NCBI GenBank assembly: GCA_902651635.1
Contig: CACRSC010001923.1
Coordinates: forward strand, 129,072-193,071
Length of the DNA: 64,000 bases
Source: Mastigamoeba balamuthi
Taxonomy: Eukaryota > Evosea > Mastigamoebida > Mastigamoebidae
Reading direction: 5' to 3'
Position numbers and translations under genes: made by a program. This document shows, in pieces, positions 22,579 to 33,161 of this stretch. Under the pieces are notes generated by a model. That model was not told the DNA's origin and searched no databases. It worked only from the letters and a program-made list of their open reading frames with translations. Position 1 is the stretch's first letter. Every line of letters begins with the position of its first letter.

Positions 22579-25500
22579 TCACTGCAGCAGCAACAGTGCC
22601 AGGAGCGACAGCGCTGCGACCGCCCCAGCAGGCGCGGTCTGCGTGGTCACAGAGGCCGCAGAGGCCACAGACAGTCTGCCGGCGCAGTCGTGGCCGTCAA
22701 AGGAGCAGTTCTCCGTGTCGCACTCTGCGCAGATGCCAGCAGTTCAGCCGAGATGAGAGCAAAATGAGGAAAGCGCCCAGCGTACCGCGGTCGCACTCGC
22801 CGTCCGACACCCACGACGACAGGCAGAACGGCGCACACCCGAAGAGGGGCTGGCAGTCGGGGGCGTCGTAGTCGCACGCCCTGTTGACGCACGCGGGGTC
22901 GCAGACGCTGTTGTTCCTGTGCACGACGGGGAAGCACCCGGGGGCGCACTGCTCCGCGGCCCCCACGTCGAAGCAGTCGCCCCCCTCGAACCCGCACGCC
23001 GCCTGCCAGGCCGAGGCACCACCGCGTCAGACAGGGCGATCGGTGGTCTGTGAAGCGAGTGCGGGCGGAGAGGAGCGCACGACGAGGCACTCGGGCTGGC
23101 AGTAGCCGTCGCCCGACCAGCTCTTGAGGCACAGGCCGTCGTTGCACGTCTTGCCAGCGCAGTCTGCGGCGTCCCATCTGCAGGCCTCGTTGAAGCAGGC
23201 CTCCTGGCACACGCCGTCGCCGATCTGCGACTTGAGGCAGTCGACCGAGCAGAACTGCTCGCCCACGCGACCGCTGCAGCTGCCGCTGTCGAAGCCGCAC
23301 TCTTTCTGCGGGGTGGTCGTCGCCTGTGAGCCACCGCGAGCACAGCGTGTACCCGTGAGAGACGCACGTTGTAGCAGGCGTAGTCGCAGCGGCTGTTGTT
23401 GAGCATCGAGAGGCTGCAGCGGGGAGCACAGAAGAGGCAGTCGCCGCCGTCGTAGAGGCATTCGCTCTGCTCTCGCGCTGTCAGTCTAGCGACCAAACAA
23501 ACGAGCGGCAGCGTGCGCTCTCTTGCTTGCTGTTGCAACGCACATTGTTGGAATTCAGGTTGCACTTGCCGTCCGAGAGGGTCGAGTGATACGCGCTGCA
23601 GTGCGAGTACTTGTCGCAGTCGCCGCCGTCGTAGTTGCACCTCCTCACGTCGCACGCGGGGTCGCACACGCTGTTGTTCACAACGGCCATGTCGCAGTTG
23701 AGCGCGCAGCTCGTGTTGTACTGGTTGCAGTCGCCGCCGTCGTAGTTGCACATGCTCTGCGGAGCGCCGGTCAGAGGGCGGTCGGGAGCAGTTGTGTGGC
23801 GAACGTCGTAGCACAGCGGGTCGCACTGGCCGTTGCCCACGAGGGGCGAGGGGCACATGCGATGGCAAAACCGCGACACGCAGTCCTCCTCGTCGTAGAG
23901 GCACTCGGGCTGCGTTGCGACGGTCAGCATCAGCGCAAAGAGGACGTTGGAGAGGAAGGGGCGGCGCTCACCGTCAGGCAGGCGGGATCGCAGACGCCGT
24001 TGTTGATCATCGAGGTGGGGCAGCGCTCGGAGCAGACGCTCTTGCACGCGTTGTTGTCCAGCCCGCAGGCCAGCGTGGCGCACTGGGCGTCGCAGACGTC
24101 GTTGGCGAGCATCTCCGGGGTGCAGCCAGCGCTGCAGTTGCTGCTGCAGTCGCCGCCGTCCCATCTGCACTCCTCCGAGAAGCACAGCATGTTGCAGTGC
24201 CCGTTGCCAAGGTATCTGCACGGGGATCAGTGTGCTGCCTCAATTTCTAACAACAGAGAGCTCTTGAGAGAACAACTGTTGCGCACTTGCTCGGGCAGCC
24301 GCAGACCTTGTCGCCCCTGTCGACGGCGGCCATGGTGCTGTCGATCCACTGGCGGAACTCGCTGACGCGCGAGTAGACGCGAGGGGAGCCGACCCTGGCA
24401 CAGCCCTTGCCGTAGCTCGTGATGCCCACCTGCACGGCCGTGTCGTTCGCCCCGACGAGCAGCAGAGGCCCCCCGTCGTCCCCCTGGCACATGTCTCGCC
24501 CGCCCTCGCGGAACATCGTGCACAGTGCTGCTCAGGCCCGCGGGCCGGCAGGTCAGCAGGCCAGCCCCCAACGGACCGCTCGGGAGGGGGCGGAGTCACT
24601 TGATTCGGGCATCTGCGGGTCGCTGTTGAGCCGCCTGCAGTCCTCGCGCGAGATGACCGGCAGCTTCACCCCGTCCAGCGACCCGGCGCTCGTGTCGCCC
24701 TCGTAGGCCACCCCAGGGCCCCAGCCCCACACCTTGGCCCCCGCGCTGTTTCAGAGCGCAGCGCACAGAGTGAGCACAGGAGCAGAGGGCTCCGATGTCC
24801 CCAGTGCATCGGCCAGCGCACGGCAGGTCCGCGTATCCAGCCGGCGCGAGCTGAGCAGGAGCTACTCCGGCGACGGGGTGTGCCAGCTGGAGCAGGGCGA
24901 CGTCATCTGACGTGCGGGATACGTCAGCAGCGTTGCTCAGAGCGGATCGGGAAAATAACGGAAATTAACGCCGAGGGGTTCGCGCACTGCGCATGCGGTC
25001 GTGGTCGAAGTCGGGGTGCGTGAGGGCGCGCAGGGCCGTGCTGGAGTACGGCTGGGAGCCGGCGACGACGACCTCGCCGCGCGGGAAGAGCTGCGCCAAT
25101 TGGGTCTGCCCGGGGTCGACGCAGTGCGCGGCTGTCAGCACCCACGCCGGCGCGATCAGCGTCCCGCCGCATATCAGCCGCGCCCTGACGGATTTGGGGT
25201 CGTCCACATACAGCGCTGCGCAGGCAGGGCGCCGTCGGGGCGTTATGTGTGCGCTTGTGGGGGTTTTTGTTGGTTTGTTTTCCCGGAATATTAGGAGAAA
25301 ATTAGGGTGATTTCGCTGCCGATCGGATGTCCCGCCACACATCGGCAGCGCCTCTCCGGAGTCGGGAAAGGTAACGGCAGCGCCGCTGCGCAGCCTAGGG
25401 GACGAGGGTACGGCGCCGTCGGGCTTTCCCGGAATATCAAGAGAAAATGAGGGGGTGGATCTGCTGCGCTGGGGGGTCGCACAGGCCAGCCAGGGGTACG

Positions 25501-25603
25501 GGAGCGGCCCCTGGGCTTCGGCGTTGACGACGCGCGGGGCCTGAGGGGTGCCGAGTGCGGCAGCAGCGACAGCAGCGGCCACCAGTGCAGCAATGGCCCT
25601 CAT
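22579..25603 (-). CDS. Protease gene F: LNR protein with an inactivated trypsin domain (catalytic Ser to Asp)
   Basis: Signal peptide MRAIAALVAAAVAAAALG, then a shortened propeptide (APRVVNAEAQGPLPYPWL). His ([11 protein letters not shown]) and Asp (DDVALLQLAHPVAG) are present, but the Ser motif reads RDMCQGDDGGPLL: codon GAC at 24477-24475 puts Asp where S1 proteases have Ser195. All other family members here have GDSGGP. The rest of the fold is kept, so it looks like a pseudoenzyme under constraint rather than a decayed gene. LNRs follow the family order to [14 protein letters not shown], then a short tail and a Leu-rich end (GAVAALSLLALLLLQ). Intron 1 is long and holds a second, truncated exon-2-like sequence. 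Paired with gene G, with near-identical LNR exons. It may bind substrates, inhibitors or partners without cleaving them (inference). Confidence 0.85.
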
Positions 25604-25851
25604 CGTCAGTGGTGGAGCTGTTCTCGAACTGCCGCTGGCCCACAGAGCCCTATGGAGCGAAACAAAACAAGCGCTTTTTTTGAAAACCGAAATCTTGTGT
25701 AAGAAGAGATCTCATCCGCCGCGCAGCTACAAACGTGCCTGTTGGGATCCACGCGAAGGCGGGATGGGGCACACGACAACCGGCACTTTGTGAACATCCG
25801 TCATGTTTGATCAGTTCCACTCGCAAGCACCAGCGAGAAGCCGAGCCCACG

Positions 25852-28697
25852 TCACTGCAGAAACTCGCCCAGGAGCAACAGGGCAGCCAGAGCAGCGCCG
25901 GCTTGGACAGGCATGCCGCGCACGCTCGCAGAGGCCACAGGCAGTCCGCCTGCGCAGTCGCCGCCGTCCCACGAGCAGTTCTCCGTGTCGCACTCTGCGC
26001 ACGTGCCGCTGGTGAGTTGGGGTCCTCTGGCCTCCAGCCAAGAGACCACACGACCAGCGTACCGTGGTCGCACTCGCCGTCCTTCACCCACGATCGCAGG
26101 CAGAACGGCGCACAGCCGAAGAGGGGCTGGCAGTCGGGGGCGTCGTAGTCGCACGCCCTGTTGACGCACGCGGGGTCGCAGACGCTGTTGTTCCTGTGCA
26201 CGACGGGGAAGCACCCGGGGGCGCACTGCTCCGCGGCCCCCACGTCGAAGCAGTCGCCCCCCTCGAACCCGCACGCCGCCTGCCAGGCCGAGGCACCACC
26301 GCGTCAGACAGGGCGATCGGTGGTCTGTGGAGCGAGTGGGGGCAGAGAGGAGCGCACGACGAGGCACTCGGGCTGGCAGTAGCCGTCGCCCGACCAGCTC
26401 TTCATGCAGCCGACGTCGCCGCAGGCCTGGTCCACGCAGTCTGTGGCGTCCCACCTGCAGGCGTCGTTGAAGCAGGCCTCCTGGCACACGCCGTCGCCAA
26501 TCTGCGACTTGAGGCAGTCGACCGAGCAGAACTGCTCGCCCACGCGACCGCTGCAGCTGCCGCTGTCGAAGCCGCACTCTTTCTGCGGGGTGGTCGTCGC
26601 CTGTGAGCCACCGCGAGCACAGCGTGTACCCGTGAGAGACGCACGTTGTAGCAGGCGTAGTCGCAGCGGCTGTTGTTAATCATGGAGAGGCTGCAGCGGG
26701 GAGCACAGAACAGGCAGTCGCCGCCGTCGTACAGGCATTCGCTCTGCTCTTAATATCAGTCTGGTGGGCGCACACACTAAAGCAGCTGATGCTGAGCAAC
26801 GCACGGTGTTGAACTGCAGGCTGCACTTGCCGTCCGAGAGTGTCGCCAGGGGCGCCCGGCAGTGCGCGTACTTGTCGCAGTCGCCGCCGTCGTAGTGGCA
26901 CTCCTTGACGTCGCACGCGGGGTCGCACACGCCGTTGTGCACAGCCTTACTGTCGCAGTTGAGCGCGCAGCTCGTGTTGAACTGGTCGCAGTCGCCGCCG
27001 TCGTAGTTGCACTTGCTCTGCGGGGGCTCTGGTCAGAGGGCGATCGGGAACAGTTGTGTGGCGAACGTTGTAGCACTGCGGGTCGCACTGGCCGTTGCCC
27101 ACGAGGGGCGAGGGGCACTTGGGGTCGCAGAACTGAGCCAGGCAGTCGTTCTTGTCGTAGAGGCACTCGGGCTGCGTTGCGACGGTCAGCATCAGCGCAA
27201 AGAGGACGCTGGAGAGGAGGGGGCGGCACTCACCGTGAGGCAGTCGACGTCGCAGACGCCGTTGTTGACCATCGAGGTGGGGCAGCGCTCGGAGCAGACG
27301 CTCTTGCACGCGTTGTTGTCGAGCTCGCAGGCCAGCGTGGCGCACTGGGCGTCGCAGACGTCGTTGGCGAGCATCTCCGGGGTGCAGCCAGCGCTGCAAT
27401 TGCTGCCGTTGCAGTCGCCGCCGTCCCATCTGCACTCCTCCGAGAAGCACAGCATGTTGCAGTGCCCGTTCCCAATGTGCCTGCGGAAAAAAACCAAGTC
27501 AGCCAGAGAGAGGATATCGGTAAGGCCAGGCGTCGGTACGTACTGTCTCGGGCAGCCGCAGACCTTGGCGCCGCTGTCGACGCTCGCCATGGTGCTGTCG
27601 ATCCACTGGCGGAACTCGCTGACGCGCGTGTAGACACCGGGGGAGCCGATTCTGGCGCAGCCCGTGCCGTAGCTCGTGACGCCCACCTGCACCATCGTCC
27701 CGTCCTCCTCGACGTGCACCAGAGGCCCGCCGCTGTCCCCCTGGCACGTGTCCCTCCCGCCCTCGTGGTACATCGTGCACAGAGCTGCGCAGGGGCCGGA
27801 GTGTCAGCCGGAGCAATTCTCTGGGAGGGAGCGCAATCACTGGAGTTGAGGATCTTGGGGTCGTTGTTGAGCCGCCTGCAGTCCTCGCGAGAGACAATCG
27901 GCAGCTTCACCTCCATCATGCTCGTGGGCTGCACGCCGTCTTCGTACAGAAGCCCCCAGCCCATCCCCCACACCTTCGTCCCGGCCCTGCACGTGTGCAA
28001 TTGAGTACGCAAAGCAAATGCCAAACGTTTGGATAGCTATGTCAATTGGCGCACGACAGGTCCGCGTATCCGGCTGGAGCGATCTTGGCGAGAGTGGCAC
28101 CGGTGATGGGCCGAGTCAGCTTCAGCAGTGCGACGTCATCTGAGGGTTTCAAACACGTCTGTTAGCTACTTTTTCATGGCAACGCTGTGTTGAGGGAACG
28201 CACTGTGCATGATGTCGAGGTCGAAGTCGGGGTGCGTGAGGGCGCGCAGGACCGTGCTCATCTTGGAAACATCCTTCTCGGTGGTGGGCGTCAGCGAGCC
28301 GACGACGACGACGTTGCCGCGGGGGTAGAGCTGCGCCAGTTTGGTCTTCCCGGGGTCGACGCAGTGCGCAGCCGTCAGCACCCACGTCGGCGCGATCAGC
28401 GCCCCGCCACACATCGAAATCGCCTCTCCCGCGTTGGGGGAGGTGAACAGCAGTGCTGCGCGCGGTCCAGGGGTCAGAGTAGGTGCAGACAGGTGAGTTT
28501 GTGTGCGGGCGGATGTTTTTGACCCGATAAGTCAGTAATTCGCTCCTGTGAGGGTGTGGTGAGGGGGTCGCACAGGTCATCCACGGATACTTGGCGGCCG
28601 AGACCACGGGGTTGCCGTTGACGACGCGCTGGGCCTGCGGGGTGTCGAGTGCGGCAGCAGCGACGGCTGTCGCGATCAGTGCCGCTATCGTCCTCAT
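25852..28697 (-). CDS. Protease gene G: S1 trypsin domain plus LNR repeats
   Basis: Signal peptide [18 protein letters not shown], then [20 protein letters not shown]. Triad intact: [20 protein letters not shown] and QGDSGGPLV; residue 189 Asp. The domain ends [13 protein letters not shown]. LNRs start [20 protein letters not shown] and end [14 protein letters not shown]. The tail is short and lacks the Ser-rich stalk of A-E, ending [16 protein letters not shown]. The C-terminal LNR exons and the introns between them (about 26100-26700) are nearly identical to gene F (22800-23400), including intron sequence, which indicates recent duplication or gene conversion. G is the rightmost and 5'-most member of the array. 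Confidence 0.87.
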
Positions 28698-29032
28698 TGT
28701 GTGTGTGCTGCTGCGGTTCTCGACGAGTATTTTGACTGTGCAGCACAGGTGACGCCTTTTGTGGGGTTAGATAGATCTGCAGGAAAATGACGTAACCATT
28801 TTCCTAACCGCCCGGTAATATCCCACCTGCGCAGAACCAACAAAAAGCAACATGGAGGGTCCAACACTCCGCTGCGCCACAGTCGTGGCAGCGCATAGAG
28901 GTCGTGCAGAAGGCTGATGTTGTTTCCGTGGCATAACGAAAGATGCCACTTGCGAGGGTCGCGGGAGATTAAATATCTTCGGAGCGAATCTGCAGTTTTA
29001 TTTTCGCACTATCGGTTAGTTTTGCGACAAAA
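28698..29032. other. Divergent intergenic region between protease gene G and the rhomboid gene
   Basis: Bidirectional 5' region: gene G starts leftwards and the rhomboid gene rightwards. No recognisable motif beyond AT-richer stretches (for example AAATGACGTAACC near 28785). Confidence 0.4.
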
Positions 29033-29873
29033 ATGCAACGCGTGAGAGCGATCCAGGCGATCACAGCACGCCTCGCGGCCCGCGTGGCCTCCAAGCCCTT
29101 CGTCTCGGTCCTGGTGGCCCTCGTGTGCCTCTGCGTGCACGCGGGGCTGCTCTCCTCGCTCTTCCCCAAAATGTCCCGCGCTGAGCACATTCCGGCCCGC
29201 GAGCTCTTCAGCGGCGAGTGGCGCCGCCTCTGCCTCTGTGCGGGCCCCCGACCCGCTGCCCCCGCCCCCCGGCACTGACAATCGCGTGCCAGACCACTTC
29301 TACCACGCGAGCCTGGCGCACCTGGCCGCCGCCATGTTTGTGTTCTACGCGTCCGCCAGTTTTCTCGAGAGCCGCCGCGGCCACGCGGCCTTCGCTCTGC
29401 TGCTGGCCGCGCTGATGGCGGCGTGCGCGGTGGCCCTGCTGGGCGTCCAGATGCTCGTCTCGAGCCTGCTCGAGGACGACGACGTGCTGTACGCCCCGAC
29501 GACGGGCATCAGCGGCACCGCGTTCGCCCTCGCGGTGCTCGTCATCGACGAGGCCCCGCCGGGCAGGTTCGCGCTGCTGGGCGTCGTGCCGCTGCCCAGC
29601 AGGCACGTGCTGTGGGCCGTGCTGCTGGCGGCGCACCTGGCCGTCCCCGGGGCTGCGCTGATGGCCCACGTGGCCGGCGTGGCCTGCGGGCTGTCGTTCT
29701 GCACTCTGCGCTCGGCCGCGCGGTACGTGTGGATGAGGATCAGGATCAGGAGGGCCGGCGGCGCGGGGCTGTCGTCCTACTCGGCGTCGCAGACGTCGTC
29801 GACGACCTCGACGCAGGGCAAGGAGTCCAAGGAGCACAAGGAGAAGAGCGGCATCTTCCACAAGAAGAAGTGA
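29033..29873 (+). CDS. Rhomboid-family intramembrane protease
   Basis: Two exons (29033-29237, 29293-29873) join WRRLCLY to HFYHASLAHLAAAM across a 55-nt GTGCGG...CCAG intron, rebuilding the rhomboid N-terminal His region after TM1 (SVLVALVCLCVHAGLLSSL). The catalytic pair is visible: Ser in GISGTAF and His in LMAHVAGVACG. At least five further hydrophobic segments surround them. The tail is Ser/Thr/Lys-rich and cytosolic (ends HKKK). Total 261 aa, close to RHBDL4/RHBDD-type size. It probably cleaves single-pass membrane proteins in the ER or Golgi; the substrate is unknown. Confidence 0.82.
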
Positions 29874-30121
29874 GCGCGCTGACCAGCAGAGCAACAAAAA
29901 CAATCAACCAGCTGCACACAAGCAATTTCAAACAAAGCACACCGAACACGCGTCGTTGTTCTCCCGTCAGGGATTGACCGTGCAGCAGGCATCTAGCTCT
30001 TCGAACCCATCTTTTCTCAACACTGATGATTCGCAGGGATTCAAAACTGCTATCTTTAATTAAAAAACCGAACCGGAAATCCCACCGAGAGATCGGAGGC
30101 CCAGGGATCGCTGCCAGCGAT

Positions 30122-30937
30122 ATGGGCGACCAGCGGCCACATGGGGACAACACCCGCAGCGGGGCAGCGCCGGGAGACGCGGAATCCGGAGCGGACGAAC
30201 GCGAACACCGCGAAAACGCGTCGCAGCCGACAGCCCGCGAGGCCGCGAGGCTCAGGCGCGAGGCCCTCGCTGGCGACCCGGCGGACCCGGTGCCCCTGAG
30301 CGCCGCCCACGCGAACCGAACGCGGCGGTCGCTGATGCGCGTCGTGGCGTCGCCCGAGATCCCCGAGAGCTCGTCGCCCGCGCTTCAGACCTCGTCGCCC
30401 GTCTCGGCGCGCAGGCACACCGCCACCGGCAGCTGCAGCCGCCCCGCCGTGCCCGCAGCCCCGGAGGGAGCCAGCGAGGTCCCCCTGGGCGCGGCGACCC
30501 TCGGGGAGCACTCGCGTGGCCGCTCGCACGAATCGATTGGGGGCAGCGGCGCCGCTGATTCCCCGCAGCGGACGCGCTCGGCCTCGCGGAGCAGCTCGCG
30601 CGGCCCCGGCGCCGGCGACGACGAGGGCCAGCGGGCGCCGCTGCGGCTGATGACGCTGGACGAGGCCGAGGCGATCCTGCTGCAGCCGGTGCGGAGGCGC
30701 GCGAGCAGCGTGACGAGGAGCTCTCCGCTGCTCGACGAGGGCGGCAGCGGTGGCAGCGGCACTGGCAGCCCGGCACGCAGCCCGCCGCCCAGGGCGCAGA
30801 GCTTCACGCGGAGCCCTGCGGCGGTGTCGAGGGCACCCAGCGCGGAGCCGGTGGGAATGCGGCTGCCCGTGTGGCACAGCAGGAACGCGTCCACCGGGGA
30901 CATCCGCTCGGTGCCTGCAGGCGACGCGGGGCAATAG
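30122..30937 (+). CDS. Ser/Arg-rich, largely disordered protein of unknown function
   Basis: A single-exon frame of about 271 aa from the Met of MGDQRPHGDNTRSG; an upstream in-frame Met at 30026 is possible. It is rich in Ser, Arg, Pro, Ala and Gly, with RS-like clusters (RTRSASRSSSRG) and one short ordered-looking segment (LRLMTLDEAEAILLQPV). Many Ser-Pro sites suggest phosphorylation. No domain recognised. The opposite-strand frame is Arg/Ala-rich and looks like a GC shadow. Confidence 0.5.
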   Translation: MGDQRPHGDNTRSGAAPGDAESGADEREHRENASQPTAREAARLRREALAGDPADPVPLSAAHANRTRRSLMRVVASPEIPESSSPALQTSSPVSARRHTATGSCSRPAVPAAPEGASEVPLGAATLGEHSRGRSHESIGGSGAADSPQRTRSASRSSSRGPGAGDDEGQRAPLRLMTLDEAEAILLQPVRRRASSVTRSSPLLDEGGSGGSGTGSPARSPPPRAQSFTRSPAAVSRAPSAEPVGMRLPVWHSRNASTGDIRSVPAGDAGQ

Positions 30938-31329
30938 GGGCCCCCACACTCTGCGCGCCGTGGTCACGGAGAGGCATTCAGCGGGGTGGGCCAAACAGAG
31001 ATGATAGCATCAGTTGTGTGGCGGTGTTGTGCCTCCGTGTCTTTGCGTACAACATGTTGAGCTGTTCTGCACCTTTGCAGTGATGGATGAACGGAACATG
31101 CGGAGTGGGCGCATCCCTGCGTGGCAGGCACTGTGCGAAGAGAAGGGACGCTACTGCAGCTCGCCAGCAAGTTGTGGACCGTCGCAAAACAGTGGCCATC
31201 ATGGCCCGCAAGGCATTGCTGGGAACGGTCGACGCAGAAGCTGAAAGGTTGAGTGATGGTAGTGCCAAGCCGAGAGAGTATTCAGCAATTGAGTTGGGGG
31301 TCAGTCATGATGGGCTGTGGAGGCGGCAA

Positions 31330-31758
31330 TCAGCAGGCGATGTGCGTGGCGCTGGCCGTCGCGCTGCTCTCGGGCGCGGGCTTCCTCGCAGCCTGGGCGA
31401 CCCAGAGGCGCACAGCAAAGACGAGGGCCGAGAACCCCGCGATGTCACTCTGCACGCGGTCCATGTACCTGTGCGCCGCGTCGACGAGCAGCTCGGCCCT
31501 CGCCATGTGTGCGTGGGCTGCCCGGAACAGCGCCTGCGCTCTCCTGACGTCCTGTTGCTGCTGCACTCCGAGAGCGCCGTCGCTGGCGGCCCGGGCGGCG
31601 CTGCAGTGCTCGGCGAGGTCGACGAGGGCCAGCACGCGCTCCAGGTGCTCCTGTGCTGCGCGGCTGTGCCCCCTGGCGCACTCGCAGTCCTCGGCGACGA
31701 GCTTCGCGTGGACCGCGGGGTCGCGCACGAACTGCCGCAGGTAGTCCGCAGCGTCCAT
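31330..31758 (-). CDS. Small helical protein, member 1 of a three-gene local family
   Basis: About 142 aa starting MDAADYLRQFVRDPAVHAKL. Almost entirely predicted amphipathic helix, rich in Ala/Leu/His/Arg, with a more hydrophobic segment (FSALVFAVRLWVAQ) near the end and a terminal SATHIAC. Homologous to the neighbours at 32044-32398 and 32775-33161: all share the opening YLxxxxxDPxxHxxL and a C-terminal hydrophobic helix. The start was chosen because all three align there. No known family recognised. One possibility is a helical-hairpin membrane-associated protein. Confidence 0.6.
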   Translation of the reverse strand: MDAADYLRQFVRDPAVHAKLVAEDCECARGHSRAAQEHLERVLALVDLAEHCSAARAASDGALGVQQQQDVRRAQALFRAAHAHMARAELLVDAAHRYMDRVQSDIAGFSALVFAVRLWVAQAARKPAPESSATASATHIAC

Positions 31759-32043
31759 GAGCAGAGTGCGCTCAGTGGGGGTGAGTGGAGGTCTGCAGTT
31801 CACCGACGGACAGCTCGACGAGCCTCGGGGCTGGGGGCCCTAACTCAAGTTCTGTAATTTCGCGCCAAAATCCAAATCTCCTGCGACAGTTGAGTTGCTG
31901 GACACATGATCTCATGAAGACCTGACTGGCAGTGATATCAATACTATGTGGCGACTTGGTCCCAGCCCGACGGAATCGATGTTCGGGCTCTTCTACCCCG
32001 CACAGTGTGGCTCTGGGGATAAATCAACTTCTTTGTTGAGCGA

Positions 32044-32398
32044 TCAGTGCACGTGTGCGGACTTGCTGTCCGCGCAGCCCTGAGCATGCGCGGGCTGCAT
32101 ACGAGCCTGAGCGGCCCAGATGCGGACGGAGGACACGAGGGCGGAGAACCCCAGGGCGATGCGCTGCAGGTGGGCACTGTACCTGGAGGTAACGGCGTGG
32201 AGCAGCTCGGCCCGAGCGATGTGCATGTTCGCTATGCGGAGGAGCCTCTGCGCCATGTCGGCGATACGCATGCCGCTCGCCTCATTGGTGTTCTTGGCGA
32301 GGTCGAGCAGCAGAGCGACCTGCGTAGTCCGCCGCGAGGAGGTCCCAGTGCGCATTGGGGTCGCACAGCAGCTGGCTCAGGTACTCCTCAGCTTCCAT
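32044..32398 (-). pseudogene. Broken member of the small helical family
   Basis: Starts MEAEEYLSQLLCDPNAHWDLL, aligning with members 1 and 3, then after ADYA loses about 17 codons (the CECARGHSRAAQEHLER part of member 1). The remainder continues in a different frame: VALLLDLAKNTNEASG ... FSALVSSVRIWAAQARM. A deletion that is not a multiple of three explains this. If an intron rescued it no good donor and acceptor are visible, so I call it a pseudogene. Confidence 0.55.
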
Positions 32399-32774
32399 GG
32401 CCCGGCACGCAGAACCGCGGACTCGAAGAAGATAATCGCAGGGCAAATAGTGTTATCCGAGTAGCAACGGGCCTGACTGGCGCAAATGCCCGCCATAATG
32501 TAAAGTGAGGCTCTGGGGTGAATATCTCAAGAGGTGATGACGTGTCTCTGTACTGAAGACAACCCTGATAATGATATCTGATTCTCCTGAGCAATTGCAC
32601 TCATCCCCCAACATCCAATGGAAGGGCACCGCAACACAGACAGCCAGGGCAGTATTCAGTTTTTGGCTCATTTTCGACGAACGTCGGGAGTGTTTGATAC
32701 CCGCGTGCAATGACGTTTCGTGGACCCCGAATGCGTGTTAATGTCACCGAAGAGGGCTGTCCCATTCGCGCTGC

Positions 32775-33161
32775 TCAGCAATACTCGTGGGTCGCCGACC
32801 CGCTAGCGCCGCAGTCGCCGTGCTCGGGCTGCTGCAGGGCCTCGCTCCTCCACTGGGCCACGCCCGAGACGAGCTGCGGGAACGCCTCCTCCTGCCTGCT
32901 CACGTGGTCCTGGGCCTTCCTGGCCGAGTCGAGGGACCTCCTGACGACGTCGATCAGCGCCCGGGCTGCGCTGAGGTGCTCCTGCAGGGCCTCGGTCTGC
33001 GCGTCGGTCCTCTCCGGGGGGGCGGGCGTTGCCTCGGCGGCCTTGACGTGCCCCTCGGCAGCGTCGAGGTGCCTGCTGGCGCACTCGAGGTCCCCCCGCA
33101 GCAGCAGCCAGTGGACCGCGGGGTCCTGCAGCCGAGCGTGCAGATACACGGCAGTGTCCAT
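32775..33161 (-). CDS. Small helical protein, member 3 of the local family
   Basis: About 128 aa from MDTAVYLHARLQDPAVHWLLL; two upstream in-frame Mets exist, but this one aligns with both paralogues. Helical throughout, with heptad-like stretches (ALIDVVRRSLDSARKAQDHV), a central Pro/Thr linker (EATPAPPERTDAQ) and the terminus GSATHEYC, like the SATHIAC of member 1. A conserved C-terminal Cys may be lipid-modified (speculative). Same strand as its paralogues. Confidence 0.55.
   Translation of the reverse strand: MDTAVYLHARLQDPAVHWLLLRGDLECASRHLDAAEGHVKAAEATPAPPERTDAQTEALQEHLSAARALIDVVRRSLDSARKAQDHVSRQEEAFPQLVSGVAQWRSEALQQPEHGDCGASGSATHEYC

Noticed and set aside
30056-30994. 312-codon minus-strand frame
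   Set aside because: Arg/Ala-rich mirror of the Ser/Arg-rich plus-strand gene. The plus frame has better starts and a natural stop.
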